This document shows, piece by piece, positions 35,788 through 49,359 of a stretch of DNA of 64,000 nucleotides. The position numbers and the translations under genes are program-made. A model generated the notes under the pieces. It searched no databases. It saw only the letters and a program-made list of their open reading frames with translations, and had not been told where the DNA came from. Source of the stretch: Talinum fruticosum. Lineage: Eukaryota; Streptophyta; Magnoliopsida; Caryophyllales; Talinaceae. Positions within the stretch are counted from its first letter, which is position 1. Each line of letters opens with the position of its first letter. The stretch lies in the NCBI GenBank assembly GCA_021018815.1, contig JAITYX010000008.1, positions 7,252,001 through 7,316,000 on the forward strand, read 5' to 3'.

Positions 35788-35957
35788 TGCCTTAAACTAA
35801 TGAGTAAGGAAAACAATGCGGGCGGTGAAAGTCGACCGCAGCGCCATTGAAAATACGGCTTTTGGTGTGCAAGAATTTTTCGAAGGGGTCAAGGCTGGCC
35901 GAGTGTTGACGCCGCTTACTTTCGCAGAACTCGCTCGTGTAGGCCTCCCAATCCCCA
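35788..35957 (+). ncRNA. U12 minor-spliceosomal RNA, unit 2
   Basis: Begins TGCCTTAAACTAATGAGTAA, 76 bp after the start of the USE at 35712-35722. The Sm site AATTTTTCG and terminal stem are intact. It reads ACGGCTTTTGG where unit 1 reads ACGAGTTTTGG; the unit 2 form pairs better in the second stem. Confidence 0.92.
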
Positions 35958-36540
35958 CAAATCCAATAGAAAATTTAATATGTGGTCATTTATGAAGGGA
36001 ATCATGTTCCCTTTATATATAACATAGATAGATAAAAAGCTAGTAGATCGTATTGGCACAATTTAAGTATAATTGACAAAGTTCTCTAATAATATTGTAG
36101 AGGTAAAGGTAGTTAATCTATCGTAAAAAATAAATAAATAAACGTTAATTCTCGGCCTCCTCCCATATAGGTTTCTATTTTTATCATATGTAATCGGATA
36201 CTATCAAAATAAATCTCACTCAATAAATAGGACATATTCACTTGTTAATGATGATACTATGAAACAAAATCTCACTCAATGAATAGACTTTTAATTGGCT
36301 TGCTAATTACTTGTTAATTGTCTAGATGTGAACTCACTGCCCCAAAGAAGTTTGGAAATTCTTTTATGAGAATGTCATAATTCATAAGCTAAGCATGCAC
36401 ATGTGACGAGTGACGAGTGACGAGTGATGAGTGATGAGTGATGAGTGATGATAGGTACAAATGTTGTCCCACATCGAAAGGATCGAAATATTCTTGAACT
36501 CTAAACGTTCAAAAGGTGCCACAAATTTTCTATAAAAATC

Positions 36541-36696
36541 ATCTTTGCGCTTGGGGCAATGACGCAGCTAGTGAGGTAATAACCGAGGCGCGTCAATTGC
36601 TGGTTGAAAACTATTTCCAAACCCCCTCATCGTCCCGGGCTTGACCTTGGCCGTTGAGAATTTCTAGAAGGGCTCATTCGAAGAGGGTAAAGCCCT
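36541..36696 (+). ncRNA. U4 spliceosomal RNA, unit 3
   Basis: Starts ATCTTTGCGCTTGGGG. The K-turn reads GTGAGG ... AACCGAGG, the form expected for U4, and the 5' stem and 3' hairpin are intact. With unit 6 it looks the most canonical of the six, apart from the AATTTCTAG Sm-type site. Confidence 0.88.
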
Positions 36697-37132
36697 ACAA
36701 TTCAAGTCCGATATTTGATAAAAGCCTTGAGGCCGAAGTTCTTATTTAAAGATTAGAAGTAAGACATAAATGAAAGATGATATATAATATTTCTTCGGAA
36801 ATTGTAGGAAGTTCTTACAATAAATTGAGGGGATAGACAAAGCTCGCTATGACCGAGTACAGCTGGTACTCGATGATTAAGAGGCACAAAAATTCTGTCC
36901 CTTCTACGTCCTCATTTGATTCTCGAGCTAATACCAATCCTCAAGCGAAGTGATGATAGAGTCCTGCTTTGTTTGACATTTCCATTTTGTATTTTGTTTT
37001 GTTGCTGCGATTTTGTAACTAATGCGCGCCACCTGTTCGATGAAATGCCCAGGTGAACTTATTTGCTGCTTTGGAGTTTGTACTTGGTTGAAGAGAGGTT
37101 ACACGTTTCTTGCTCGGAAGTCGGAAATCACC

Positions 37133-39049
37133 ATGGATGTGGGGCATGTTTGTCCGGATGGTAATGTCGATGTAGTAGAGTTCCGCCCTCACGAGGGGTT
37201 CCGAACATTCTATGTGCTTGTACATACACCTTGCAGGAGGGTGACCAACCAAGTCGGTCGGGGGACATCTCGTTGTTCGATGTTGATGCTAAAAGTCACG
37301 GCCTCAATCTGTTTCATCGGGTTGAAACTGCTGGTATCTTCGATATCAAGTGGAACCCGGTTCGGGACTCGCAACTCCTTTGCTTGCTCAAGCCGATGCT
37401 GATGGGTTTGTGAGGATTCATAGCCTAGAGTGCTCGGGTGGATCGACATTGACAGGTTTATACTTTTTCACTTAATTGCTAGTAATGCTTGGTCTTGTAC
37501 GAGGTGATTTGGATGTACTTCACTGTTTGGTTAGTCATAGCTCCGTGAACTTTACTATCTCCGGGGAATCGCAATGATCCGAATTGTTGTGATAGAAAAA
37601 TATTCAAATATGAGTTAATAGTTTAGTATGATTTAGAACCCCGAACTTGCATGATTAGACGAGAACCACTAGGTTAACAATTTGGATCGGTGATCCAAAC
37701 AACCATGAGAAAGCAAAATGTCTGTTTTAAAGGATTGGATCTAAACGTGTTTTTTGTTTATTAACATTGCTAGAAGCGTCACAGCTCATGCTGTCAAGCA
37801 AGGAAACTAAATGAAGTTCTCCTTGACTCGGATGTGAATCAATGTTAGTCGTGATCGTGAAGTCGGTTTGCACCCAGTGGCACCTAAATATTGATTTGAT
37901 TTGCCACCTGGTGAGTGTTTTACTCTTATGACATTAAAAGACTAATGCGAAATAAAATTTGATCGAAAGCAATATGGAAATGTCTTGGTCCTTCCCATTT
38001 TGGTTGGGTTAATTTCATTAGTTTTGTTGTGCAAAATTTTTCATCTTCCGATTGAGGGGTATGTTAGTTTTTGTTCTATACCAAATACTCTTTGATCTAC
38101 AAAATGCTTTTCTCTATTGATCAGCATGATCTTTTCATCGAGTAAACCATGTTTCTACTAGAAACTGGTTGAAGCTTTGAGGAATGTTATGATGAGAGGT
38201 CCGAGTTTTGTTCAGCAGAGGCAACATTTGATGAGTTTGTCCAATTCCTCCCAGATTTGAGTTTAAGCTGTACTATTGAGATTTTTAACTGCTGAAGGTT
38301 CTAAATGTGTCTTTGTTATTGCGAGACCGTAGTAAAAGAGAGCAATGAGTGTTCATGTTAGCTCGCGATGTGCCTTTACTTGGATTGGAACCCTATAGCC
38401 ACATCAATAGCGGTTGGCCTTTCGATGGATCCGTGTCTATAGCATGCATTGCGAGAATCCCAGCTCGAGTATAGAGCTACAATGGAAAGCTCACGAATTT
38501 GAGCTATGGGCGGCTTCATTTGATACACACCAACCAAATATAGTCTATACGGGCTCGGATGACTTGCAAATTCACCTGGCTGGGATTTAAGAGAAGGGTC
38601 GTCAATGCCAACATTTCAGAATTCAAAGGTTCACAAAATGGGCATTTGTTGCATTGTGAAAAACCCCAATGATCCGCACACTTTACTCGACCGGCTGCTA
38701 TGATGAACACTTGAGGGTATGGGATGTGAGATCAATCTCAAAGCCTCGTGAATGAAACTTCGTTTGCACTGGGAGGCGGAGTTTGGAGGATTAAGTATCA
38801 TCCTTTTGTTAAGGACCTCATCTTGGCAGCTTGTATGCATAATGGATTTGCCATTGCCAAAGTAAACAATCGGAACCCGGAGGTGGTTGAGACATACAAC
38901 AAACACGGGTCACTTGCCTATGGAGCAGATTGGCGAGAGATGTAGATTAGAGCAGGAGGGCAAGAAAGAAAGTAATGTGGTGGCTACTTGCTCATTTTAT
39001 GACAGTGCTGCTTCGGGTTTGGATTCCTGAGAAGGATATTCTTGCTTGA
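37133..39049 (+). CDS. DPH7: DPH7-like WD40 gene, unit 3; frame broken as read
   Basis: Exon 1 is 37133-37455 with a good donor GACAG/GTTTAT but two one-base losses, at GTTCCGAAC and GACTCGCAAC (other units read GACTCTGCAAC). The exon 2 acceptor region reads GCGAGACC (exon 2 from about 38324). This copy preserves TTTGCACTGGGAGGCGG, which gives the expected SFALGGGVWRIKYHPF, and AATCGGAACCCGGAGG, which gives NNRNPEVVE. Both support the consensus frame. Stop at 39049. Confidence 0.74.
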
Positions 39050-39780
39050 TGCATTAGTTTTGAATGTGTCAGCTGATATCTTCAAATACACTCGACATTT
39101 GTTGCTTTTCAAAAGTTTCATTCACTCCATGACTGGGTTTGATGATTGGAACGAGCATTTTTGCTTTTCTATATATTCTTTGTTTTATGAGATATGGATT
39201 TCTTCTTCCGGTTTTTATGTGATTGTTGTTTTTATCTCGTCATTTGTTCCCAAGATAACAAGTGGTTGGCAACACTTCTTTGAAAACTCTCCAAATGTAA
39301 ACTCGTATCATGATTAATATAAAGTGTCATAAGGGGCAAAAAGACAGGTTACAAAAATATGAAGTCATCCACCCGTCTTTTGATAGGTTCAATAATCCTC
39401 TGTCTCGAGTGTAAATGATTGTTTGGGGAGATGGACTGAAACTTTCACATTGACTAAAAAAGCACTTAATTTGGACACATCCAATCTAATAAACCAAAAC
39501 CAAGAAAGCGTGACTTAAATGGGGGTAAGTTTCAAAGACTTGGGAACTACACTTCCCATGTTAAGGGTGTGTAAGATAAGCCTTCCTACGCATAATTGGG
39601 GTTGGGGATAGATGACGTATCTTTATAGTGACTGAATGGTAAACTTGAACAGATAGTTTGGCCAAAATGTACTGTTCGCACGAGTTTATAAGCTCTCTCC
39701 ACAGATCCCACATCGGTAAAAGAATAAACACGTCGAGTAAATAGAGAAATAAATTTCAAACGCCAGCGCCCAAACAAAGC

Positions 39781-39807
39781 ATGCCTATTTCGGTCCTTTG
39801 GCTAAGA
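39781..39807 (+). pseudogene. U2-like 5' fragment with snRNA promoter, unit 3
   Basis: U2-like start identical to unit 1. The USE reads ATCCCACATCG at 39705-39715 (-76), still fitting RTCCCACATCG. The AAATAAATT TATA-like element is retained. Confidence 0.55.
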
Positions 39808-40253
39808 ATATAGATCAAAATCTTCCGAAAGGTAAAGGGAAAAGCAGAAAAGACGACAAAATCATACAATGCTTGGCATGTATAATTGAAGTTAAAGTAG
39901 CTTGTTCTTTTGAATCACCAAGCGAAAAGCAGAAAGGCAAAGGGAAAAGCGGACGGATGATCAACATTGTTGCTGCTAGACGTCTTCGTCCGATCAAGGA
40001 GGAGCTCATTGGGCTGTGAGTATGACAATGGGAAGGACAGTAGATTTGATAGGCACAAAAGAATAACATATCACCTAAATGACCGTAACAGAGATTCAGT
40101 CTCTCACTGTTAATGTCATGGTTATAATGGGCCGAAGAGTGCGAGTACTATTCCGGAGTTATAGAATGGGATTAGTTGTCCCACATCGGAAAAACAAGCG
40201 AAGGAGGCAACCGTAGAGAAGCACAAATTCCCGTTTCGACACTTCTAACAAAT

Positions 40254-40422
40254 TGCCTTAAACTAATGAGTAAGGAAAACAATGCGGGCGGTGAAAGTCG
40301 ACCGCAGCGCCATTGAAAATACAGCTTTTGGTGTGCAAGAATTTTTCGAAGGGGTCAAGGCTGGCCGAGTGTTGACGCCGCTTACTTTCGCAGAACTCGC
40401 TCGTGTAGGCCTCCCAATCCCC
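40254..40422 (+). ncRNA. U12 minor-spliceosomal RNA, unit 3
   Basis: Same 5' branch-site pairing region and Sm site as the other copies. USE at 40178-40188, 76 bp upstream. The terminal stem has CGCAGAACTCG where units 1 and 5 read CGCGAGAACTCG, one of the CAG/CGAG alternations seen across the array. Confidence 0.92.
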
Positions 40423-41006
40423 ACAAATCCAATAGAAAATTTAATATGTGGTCATTTATGAAGGGAATCATGTTCCCTTTATATATAACATAGATAGATA
40501 AAAAGCTAGTAGATCGTATTGGCACAATTTAAGTATAATTGACAAAGTTCTCTAATAATATTGTAGAGGTAAAGGTAGTTAATCTATCGTAAAAAATAAA
40601 TAAATAAACGTTAATTCTCGGCCTCCTCCCATATAGGTTTCTATTTTTATCATATGTAATCGGATACTATCAAAATAAATCTCACTCAATAAATAGGACA
40701 TATTCACTTGTTAATGATGATACTATGAAACAAAATCTCACTCAATGAATAGACTTTTAATTGGCTTGCTAATTACTTGTTAATTGTCTAGATGTGAACT
40801 CACTGCCCCAAAGAAGTTTGGAAATTCTTTTATGAGAATGTCATAATTCATAAGCTAAGCATGCACATGTGACGAGTGACGAGTGACGAGTGATGAGTGA
40901 TGAGTGATGAGTGATGATAGGTACAAATGTTGTCCCACATCGAAAGGATCGAAATATTCTTGAACTCTAAACGTTCAAAAGGTGCCACAAATTTTCTATA
41001 AAAATC

Positions 41007-41162
41007 ATCTTTGCGCTTGGGGCAATGACGCAGCTAGTGAGGTAATAAGCGAGGCGCGTCAATTGCTGGTTGAAAACTATTTCCAAACCCCCTCATCGTC
41101 CCGGGCTTGACCTTGGCCGTTGAGAATTTCTAGAAGGGCTCATTCGAAGAGGGTAAAGCCCT
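41007..41162 (+). ncRNA. U4 spliceosomal RNA, unit 4
   Basis: Starts ATCTTTGCGCTTGGGG. It reads AAGCGAGG at the K-turn, as in units 2 and 5. Sm-type site AATTTCTAG, 3' hairpin and the following CA-N5-AGTCCGA box are all present. Confidence 0.87.
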
Positions 41163-41598
41163 ACAATTCAAGTCCGATATTTGATAAAAGCCTTGAGGCC
41201 GAAGTTCTTATTTAAAGATTAGAAGTAAGACATAAATGAAAGATGATATATAATATTTCTTACGGAAATTGTAGGAAGTTCTTACAATAAATTGAGGGGA
41301 TAGACAAAGCTCGCTATGACCGAGTACAGCTGGTACTCGGTATTAAGAGGCACAAAAATTCTGTCCCTTCTACGTCCTCATTTGATTCTCGAGCTAATAC
41401 CAATCCTCAAGCGAAGTGATGATAGAGTCTCGCTTTGTTTGACATTTCCATTTTGTATTTTGTTTTGTTGCTGCGATTTTGTAACTAATGCGCGCCACCT
41501 GTTCGATGAAATGCCCAGGTGAACTTATTTGCTGCTTTGGAGTTTGTACTTGGTTGAAGAGAGGTTACACGTTTCTTGCTCGGAAGTCGGAAATCACC

Positions 41599-43515
41599 AT
41601 GGATGTGGGGCATGTTTGTCCGGATGGTAATGCCGATGTAGTAGAGTTCCGCCCTCACGAGGGGTTCCGAACATTCTATGTGCTTGTACATACACCTTGC
41701 AGGAGGGTGACCAACCAAGTCGGTCGGGGGACATCTCGTTGTTCGATGTTGATGCTAAAAGTCACGGCCTCAATCTGTTTCATCGGGTTGAAACTGCTGG
41801 TATCTTCGATATCAAGTGGAACCCGGTTCGGGACTCTGCAACTCCTTTGCTTGCTCAAGCCGATGCTGATGGGTTTGTGAGGATTCATAGCCTAGAGTGC
41901 TCGGGTGGATCGACATTGACGAGTTTATACTTTTTCACTTAATTGCTAGTAATGTCTGGTCTTGTACGAGGTGATTTGGATGTACTTCACTGTTTGGTTA
42001 GTCATAGCTCGTGAACTTTACTATCTCCGGGGAATCGCAATGATCCGAATTGTTGTGATAGAAAAATATTCAAATATGAGTTAATAGTTTAGTATGATTT
42101 AGAACCCCGAACTTGCATGATTAGACAGAACCACTAGGTTAACAATTTGGATCGATGATCCAAACAACCATGAGAAAGCAAAATGTCTGTTTTAAAGGAT
42201 TGGATCTAAACGTGTTTTTTGTTTATTAACATTGCTAGAAGCGTCACAGCTCATGCTTGTCAAGCAAGGAAACTAAATGAAGTTCTCCTTGACTCGGATG
42301 TGAATCAATGTTAGTCGTGATCGTGAAGTCGGTTTGCACCCAGTGGCACCTAAATATTGATTTGATTTGCCACCTGGTGAGTGTTTTACTCTTATGACAT
42401 TAAAAGACTAATGCGGAAATAAAATTTGATCGAAAGCAATATGGAAATGTCTTGGTCCTTCCCATTTTGGTTGGGTTAATTTCATTAGTTTTGTTGTGCA
42501 AAATTTTTCATCTTCCGATTGAGGGGTATGTTAGTTTTTGTTCTATACCAAATACTCTTTGATCTACAAAATGCTTTTCTCTATTGATCGAGCATGATCT
42601 TTTCATCGAGTAAACCATGTTTCTACTAGAAACCGGTTGAAGCTTTGAGGAATGTTATGATGAGAGGTCCGAGTTTTGTTCAGCAGAGGCAACATTTGAT
42701 GAGTTTGTCCAATTCCTCCCCGCATTTGAGTTTAACCGTACTATTGAGATTTTTAACTGCTGAAGGTTCTAAATGTGTCTTTGTTATTGCAGAGACCGTA
42801 GTAAAAGAGAGCAAGTAGTGTTCATGTTAGCTCTGCGATGTGCCTTTACTTGGATTGGAACCCTATAGCCACATCAATAGCGGTTGGCCTTTCGATGGAT
42901 CCGTGTCTATAGCATCCGTTGCAGTAATCCCAGCTCAGTATAGAGCTACAATGGAAAGCTCACGAATTTGAGCTATGGGCAGCTTCATTTGATACACACC
43001 AACCAAATATAGTCTATACGGGCTCGGATGACTCGCAAATTCACCGGCTGGGATTTAAGAGAAGGGTCGTCAATGCCAACATTTCAGAATTCAAAGGTTC
43101 ACAAAATGGGCATTTGTTGCATTGTGAAAAACCCCAATGATCCGCACACTTTACTCGACCGGCTGCTATGATGAACACTTGAGGGTATGGGATGTGAGAT
43201 CAATCTCAAAGCCTCGTGAATGAAACTTCGTTTGCCCGGGAGGCGGAGTTTGGAGGATTAAGTATCATCCTTTTGTTAAGGACCTCATCTTGGCAGCTTG
43301 TATGCATAATGGATTTGCCATTGCCAAAGTAAACAATCGAGAACCCGGAGGTGGTTGAGACATACAACAAACACGGGTCACTTGCCTATGGAGCAGATTG
43401 GCGAGAGATGTAGATTAGAGCAGGAGGGCAAGAAAGAAAGTAATGTGGTGGCTACTTGCTCATTTTATGACAGTCGCTTCGGGTTTGGATTCCTGAGAAG
43501 GATATTCTTGCTTGA
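41599..43515 (+). CDS. DPH7: DPH7-like WD40 gene, unit 4; frame broken as read
   Basis: Exon 1 (41599 to about 41922) has the GTTCCGAAC one-base loss but keeps GACTCTGCAACTCC, giving VRDSATPLLAQADADGF. The donor is altered (GACGAGTTTA). The acceptor TTATTGCAG/AGACC is intact, with exon 2 from 42793; joined in phase 1 it would read TLT-ETVVKES. Exon 2 carries GAGCAGGAGGGC in the expected reading (RLEQEGKKESNVVATCSFYD) but has indels elsewhere. Stop at 43515. Confidence 0.75.
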
Positions 43516-44246
43516 TGCATTAGTTTTGAATGTGTCAGCTGATATCTTCAAATACACTCGACATTTGTTGCTTTTCAAAAGTTTCATTCACTCCATGACT
43601 GGGTTTGATGATTGGAACGAGCATTTTTGCTTTTCTATATATTCTTTGTTTTATGAGATATGGATTTCTTCTTCCGGTTTTTATGTGATTGTTGTTTTTA
43701 TCTCGTCATTTGTTCCCAAGATAACAAGTGGTTGGCAACACTTCTTTGAAAACTCTCCAAATGTAAACTCGTATCATGATTAATATAAAGTGTCATAAGG
43801 GGCAAAAAGACAGAGTTACAAAAATATGAAGTCATCCACCCGTCTTTTGATAGGTTCAATAATCCTCTGTCTCGAGTGTAAATGATTGTTTGGGGAGATG
43901 GACTGAAACTTTCACATTGACTAAAAAGCACTTAATTTGGACACATCCAATCTAATAAACCAAAACCAAGAAAGCGTGACTTAAATGGGGGTAAGTTTCA
44001 AAGACTTGGGAACTACACTTCCCATGTTAAGGGTGTGTAAGATAAGCCTTCCTACGCATAATTGGGGTTGGGGATAGATGACGTATCTTTATAGTGACTG
44101 AATGGTAAACTTGAACAGATAGTTTGGCCAAAATGTACTTGTTCGCACGAGTTTATAAGCTCTCTCCACAGTCCCACATCGGTAAAAGAATAAACACGTC
44201 GAGTAAATAGAGAAATAAATTTCAAACGCCAGCGCCCAAACAAAGC

Positions 44247-44273
44247 ATGCCTATTTCGGTCCTTTGGCTAAGA
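44247..44273 (+). pseudogene. U2-like 5' fragment with snRNA promoter, unit 4
   Basis: Same U2-like start and upstream USE/TATA arrangement. The region between promoter landmarks has one extra T (TACTTGTTCG) relative to its neighbours. Confidence 0.55.
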
Positions 44274-44721
44274 ATATAGATCAAAATCTTCCGAAAGGTA
44301 AAGGGAAAAGCAGAAAAGACGACAAAATCATACAATGCTTGGCATGTATAATTGAAGTTAAAGTAGCTTGTTCTTTTGAATCACCAAGCGAAAAGCGAGA
44401 AGGCAAAGGGAAAAGCGGACGGATGATCAACATTGTTGCTGCTAGACGTCTTCGTCCGATCAAGGAGGAGCTCATTGGGCTGTGAGTATGACAATGGGAA
44501 GGACGAGTAGATTTGATAGGCACAAAAGAATAACATATCACCTAAATGACCGTAACAGAGATTCAGTCTCTCACTTGTTAATGTCATGGTTATAATGGGC
44601 CGAAGAGTGCGAGTACTATTCCGGAGTTATAGAATGGGATTAGTTGTCCCACATCGGAAAAACAAGCGAAGGAGGCAACCGTAGAGAAGCACAAATTCCC
44701 GTTTCGACACTTCTAACAAAT

Positions 44722-44890
44722 TGCCTTAAACTAATGAGTAAGGAAAACAATGCGGGCGGTGAAAGTCGACCGCAGCGCCATTGAAAATACAGCTTTTGGT
44801 GTGCAAGAATTTTTCGAAGGGGTCAAGGCTGGCCGAGTGTTGACGCTGCTTACTTTCGCGGAACTCGCTCGTGTAGGCCTCCCAATCCCC
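44722..44890 (+). ncRNA. U12 minor-spliceosomal RNA, unit 4
   Basis: Conserved 5' region and Sm site. USE at 44646-44656 (-76). It reads GACGCTGCTTAC in the terminal stem-loop where units 1-3 have GACGCCGCTTAC, a variant shared with units 5 and 6. Confidence 0.92.
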
Positions 44891-45474
44891 ACAAATCCAA
44901 TAGAAAATTTAATATGTGGTCATTTATGAAGGGAATCATGTTCCCTTTATATATAACATAGATAGATAAAAAGCTAGTAGATCGTATTGGCACAATTTAA
45001 GTATAATTGACAAAGTTCTCTAATAATATTGTAGAGGTAAAGGTAGTTAATCTATCGTAAAAAATAAATAAATAAACGTTAATTCTCGGCCTCCTCCCAT
45101 ATAGGTTTCTATTTTTATCATATGTAATCGGATACTATCAAAATAAATCTCACTCAATAAATAGGACATATTCACTTGTTAATGATGATACTATGAAACA
45201 AAATCTCACTCAATGAATAGACTTTTAATTGGCTTGCTAATTACTTGTTAATTGTCTAGATGTGAACTCACTGCCCCAAAGAAGTTTGGAAATTCTTTTA
45301 TGAGAATGTCATAATTCATAAGCTAAGCATGCACATGTGACGAGTGACGAGTGACGAGTGATGAGTGATGAGTGATGAGTGATGATAGGTACAAATGTTG
45401 TCCCACATCGAAAGGATCGAAATATTCTTGAACTCTAAACGTTCAAAAGGTGCCACAAATTTTCTATAAAAATC

Positions 45475-45630
45475 ATCTTTGCGCTTGGGGCAATGACGCA
45501 GCTAGTGAGGTAATAAGCGAGGCGCGTCAATTGCTGGTTGAAAACTATTTCCAAACCCCCTCATCGTCCCGGGCTTGACCTTGGCCGTTGAGAATTTCTA
45601 GAAGGGCTCATTCGAAGAGGGTAAAGCCCT
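45475..45630 (+). ncRNA. U4 spliceosomal RNA, unit 5
   Basis: Starts ATCTTTGCGCTTGGGG and is identical in reading to units 2 and 4, including AAGCGAGG and AATTTCTAG. The 3' hairpin is intact. Confidence 0.87.
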
Positions 45631-46067
45631 ACAATTCAAGTCCGATATTTGATAAAAGCCTTGAGGCCGAAGTTCTTATTTAAAGATTAGAAGTAAGACA
45701 TAAATGAAAGATGATATATAATATTTCTTCCGAAATTGTAGGAAGTTCTTACAATAAATTGAGGGGATAGACAAAGCTCTGCTATGACCGAGTACAGCTG
45801 GTACTCAGTATTAAGAGGCACAAAAATTCTCGTCCCTTCTACGTCCTCATTTGATTCTCGAGCTAATACCAATCCTCAAGCGAAGTGATGATAGAGTCCT
45901 GCTTTGTTTGACATTTCCATTTTGTATTTTGTTTTGTTGCTTGCGATTTTGTAACTAATGCGCGCCACCTGTTCGATGAAATGCCCAGTGAACTTATTTG
46001 CTGCTTTGGAGTTTGTACTTGGTTGAAGAGAGGTTACACGTTTCTTGCTCGGAAGTCGGAAATCACC

Positions 46068-47984
46068 ATGGATGTGGGGCATGTTTGTCCGGATGGTAAT
46101 GTCGATGTAGTAGAGTTCCGCCCTCACGAGGGGTTCCGGAACATTCTATGTGCTTGTACATACACCTTGCAGGAGGGTGACCAACCAAGTCGGTCGGGGA
46201 CATCTCGTTGTTCGATGTTGATGCTAAAAGTCACGGCCTCAATCTGTTTCATCGGGTTGAAACTGCTGGTATCTTCGATATCAAGTGGAACCCGGTTCGG
46301 GACTCTGCAACTCCTTTGCTTGCTCAAGCCGATGCTGATGGGTTTGTGAGGATTCATAGCCTAGAGTGCTCAGGTGGATCGACATTGACAGGTTTATACT
46401 TTTTCACTTAATTGCTAGTAATGTCTGGTCTTGTACGAGGTGATTTGGATGTACTTCACTGTTTGGTTAGTCATAGCTCGTGAACTTTACTATCTCTGGG
46501 GAATCGCAATGATCCGAATTGTTGTGATAGAAAAATATTCAAATATGAGTTAATAGTTTAGTATGATTTAGAACCCCGAACTTGCATGATTAGACAGAAC
46601 CACTAGGTTAACAATTTGGATCGGTGATCCAAACAACCATGAGAAAGCAAAATGTCTGTTTTAAAGGATTGGATCTAAACGTGTTTTTTGTTTATTAACA
46701 TTGCTAGAAGCGTCACAACTCATGCTCGTCAAGCAAGGAAACTAAATGAAGTTCTCCTTGACTCGGATGTGAATCAATGTTAGTCGTGATCGTGAAGTCG
46801 GTTTGCACCCAGTGGCACCTAAATATTGATTTGATTTGCCACCTGGTGAGTGTTTTACTCTTATGACATTAAAAGACTAATGCGAAATAAAATTTGATCG
46901 AAAGCAATATGGAAATGTCTTGGTCCTTCCCATTTTGGTTGGGTTAATTTCATTAGTTTTGTTGTGCAAAATTTTTCATCTTCCGATTGAGGGGTATGTT
47001 AGTTTTTGTTCTATACCAAATACTCTTTGATCTACAAAATGCTTTTCTCTATTGATCGAGCATGATCTTTTCATCGAGTAAACCATGTTTCTACTAGAAA
47101 CTGGTTGAAGCTTTGAGGAATGTTATGATGAGAGGTCCGAGTTTTGTTCAGCAGAGGCAACATTTGATGAGTTTGTCCAATTCCTCCCCGCATTTGAGTT
47201 TAACCGTACTATTGAGATTTTTAACTGCTGAAGGTTCTAAATGTGTCTTTGTTATTGCAGAGACCGTAGTAAAAGAGAGCAAGTAGTGTTCATGTTAGCT
47301 CGCGATGTGCCTTTACTTGGATTGGAACCCTATAGCCACATCAATAGCGGTTGGCCTTTCGATGGATCCGTGTCTATAGCATCCGTTGCAGTAATCCCGA
47401 CTCGAGTATAGAGCTACAATGGAAAGCTCACGAATTTGAGCTATGGGCAGCTTCATTTGATACACACCAACCAAATATAGTCTATACGGGCTCGGATGAC
47501 TCGCAAATTCACCGGCTGGGATTTAAGAGAAGGGTCGTCAATGCCAACATTTCGGAATTCAAAGGTTCACAAAATGGGCATTTGTTGCATTGTGAAAAAC
47601 CCCAATGATCCGCACACTTTACTCGACCGGCTGCTATGATGAACACTTGAGGGTATGGGATGTGAGATCAATCTCAAAGCCTCGTGAATGAAACTTCGTT
47701 TGCCCGGGAGGCGGAGTTTGGAGGATTAAGTATCATCCTTTTGTTAAGGACCTCATCTTGGCAGCTTGTATGCATAATGGATTTGCCATTGCCAAAGTAA
47801 ACAATCGGAACCCGGAGGTGGTTGAGACATACAACAAACACGGGTCACTTGCCTATGGAGCAGATTGGCGAGAGATGTAGATTAGAGCGAGGAGGGCAAG
47901 AAAGAAAGTAATGTGGTGGCTACTTGCTCATTTTATGACAGGCTGCTTCGGGTTTGGATTCCCGAGAAGGATATTCTTGCTTGA
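46068..47984 (+). CDS. DPH7: DPH7-like WD40 gene, unit 5; frame broken as read
   Basis: Exon 1 is 46068-46391 with GTTCCGGAAC and GACTCTGCAAC both in the expected form and a good donor. It is broken only by one G missing in CGGTCGGGGAC (other units have five G). The acceptor TTGCAG is intact (exon 2 from 47261). GACAGGCTGCTTCGGG is preserved, giving FYDRLLRVW, as is AATCGGAACCCGG. Remaining problems are CTTTCGATGG, GCAGTAATCCCGAC and CTCGACC. This copy needs few corrections and, with unit 6, is the best candidate for a functional gene. Confidence 0.77.
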
Positions 47985-48714
47985 TGCATTAGTTTTGAAT
48001 GTGTCAGCTGATATCTTCAAATACACTCGACATTTGTTGCTTTTCAAAAGTTTCATTCACTCCATGACTGGGTTTGATGATTGGAACGAGCATTTTTGCT
48101 TTTCTATATATTCTTTGTTTTATGAGATATGGATTTCTTCTTCCGGTTTTTATGTGATTGTTGTTTTTATCTGTCATTTGTTCCCAAGATAACAAGTGGT
48201 TGGCAACACTTCTTTGAAAACTCTCCAAATGTAAACTCGTATCATGATTAATATAAAGTGTCATAAGGGGCAAAAAGACAGAGTTACAAAAATATGAAGT
48301 CATCCACCCGTCTTTTGATAGGTTCAATAATCCTCTGTCTCGAGTGTAAATGATTGTTTGGGGAGATGGACTGAAACTTTCACATTGACTAAAAAGCACT
48401 TAATTTGGACACATCCAATCTAATAAACCAAAACCAAGAAAGCGTGACTTAAATGGGGGTAAGTTTCAAAGACTTGGGAACTACACTTCCCATGTTAAGG
48501 GTGTGTAAGATAAGCCTTCCTACGCATAATTGGGGTTGGGGATAGATGACGTATCTTTATAGTGACTGAATGGTAAACTTGAACAGATAGTTTGGCCAAA
48601 ATGTACTGTTCGCACGAGTTTATAAGCTCTCTCCACGAGTCCCACATCGGTAAAAGAATAAACACGTCGAGTAAATAGAGAAATAAATTTCAAACGCCAG
48701 CGCCCAAACAAAGC

Positions 48715-48741
48715 ATGCCTATTTCGGTCCTTTGGCTAAGA
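48715..48741 (+). pseudogene. U2-like 5' fragment with snRNA promoter, unit 5
   Basis: Same as the other units. The USE sequence context is CCACGAGTCCCACATCGG near 48634, as in unit 1. Confidence 0.55.
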
Positions 48742-49189
48742 ATATAGATCAAAATCTTCCGAAAGGTAAAGGGAAAAGCAGAAAAGACGACAAAATCATA
48801 CAATGCTTGGCATGTATAATTGAAGTTAAAGTAGCTTGTTCTTTTGAATCACCAAGCGTAAAAGCGAAAAGGCAAAGGGAAAAGCAGACGGATGATCAAC
48901 ATTGTTGCTGCTAGACGTCTTCGTCCGATCAAGGAGGAGCTCATTGGGCTGTGAGTATGACAATGGGAAGGACGAGAGATTTGATAGGCACAAAAGAATA
49001 ACATATCACCTAAATGACCGTAATAGTAGATTCAGTCTCTCACTGTTAATGTCATGGTTATAATGGGCCGAAGAGTGCGAGTACTATTCCGGAGTTATAG
49101 AATGGGATTAGTTGTCCCACATCGGAAAAACAAGCGAAGGAGGCAACCGTAGAGAAGCACAAATTCCCGTTTCGACACTTCTAACAAAT

Positions 49190-49359
49190 TGCCTTAAACT
49201 AATGAGTAAGGAAAACAATGCGGGCGGTGAAAGTCGACCGCAGCGCCATTGAAAATACAGCTTTTGGTGTGCAAGAATTTTTCGAAGGGGTCAAGGCTGG
49301 CCGAGTGTTGACGCTGCTTACTTTCGCGAGAACTCGCTCGTGTAGGCCTCCCAATCCCC
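49190..49359 (+). ncRNA. U12 minor-spliceosomal RNA, unit 5
   Basis: Conserved 5' region, Sm site and terminal stem. USE at 49114-49124 (-76). CGCGAGAACTCG occurs in the terminal loop region. Confidence 0.92.
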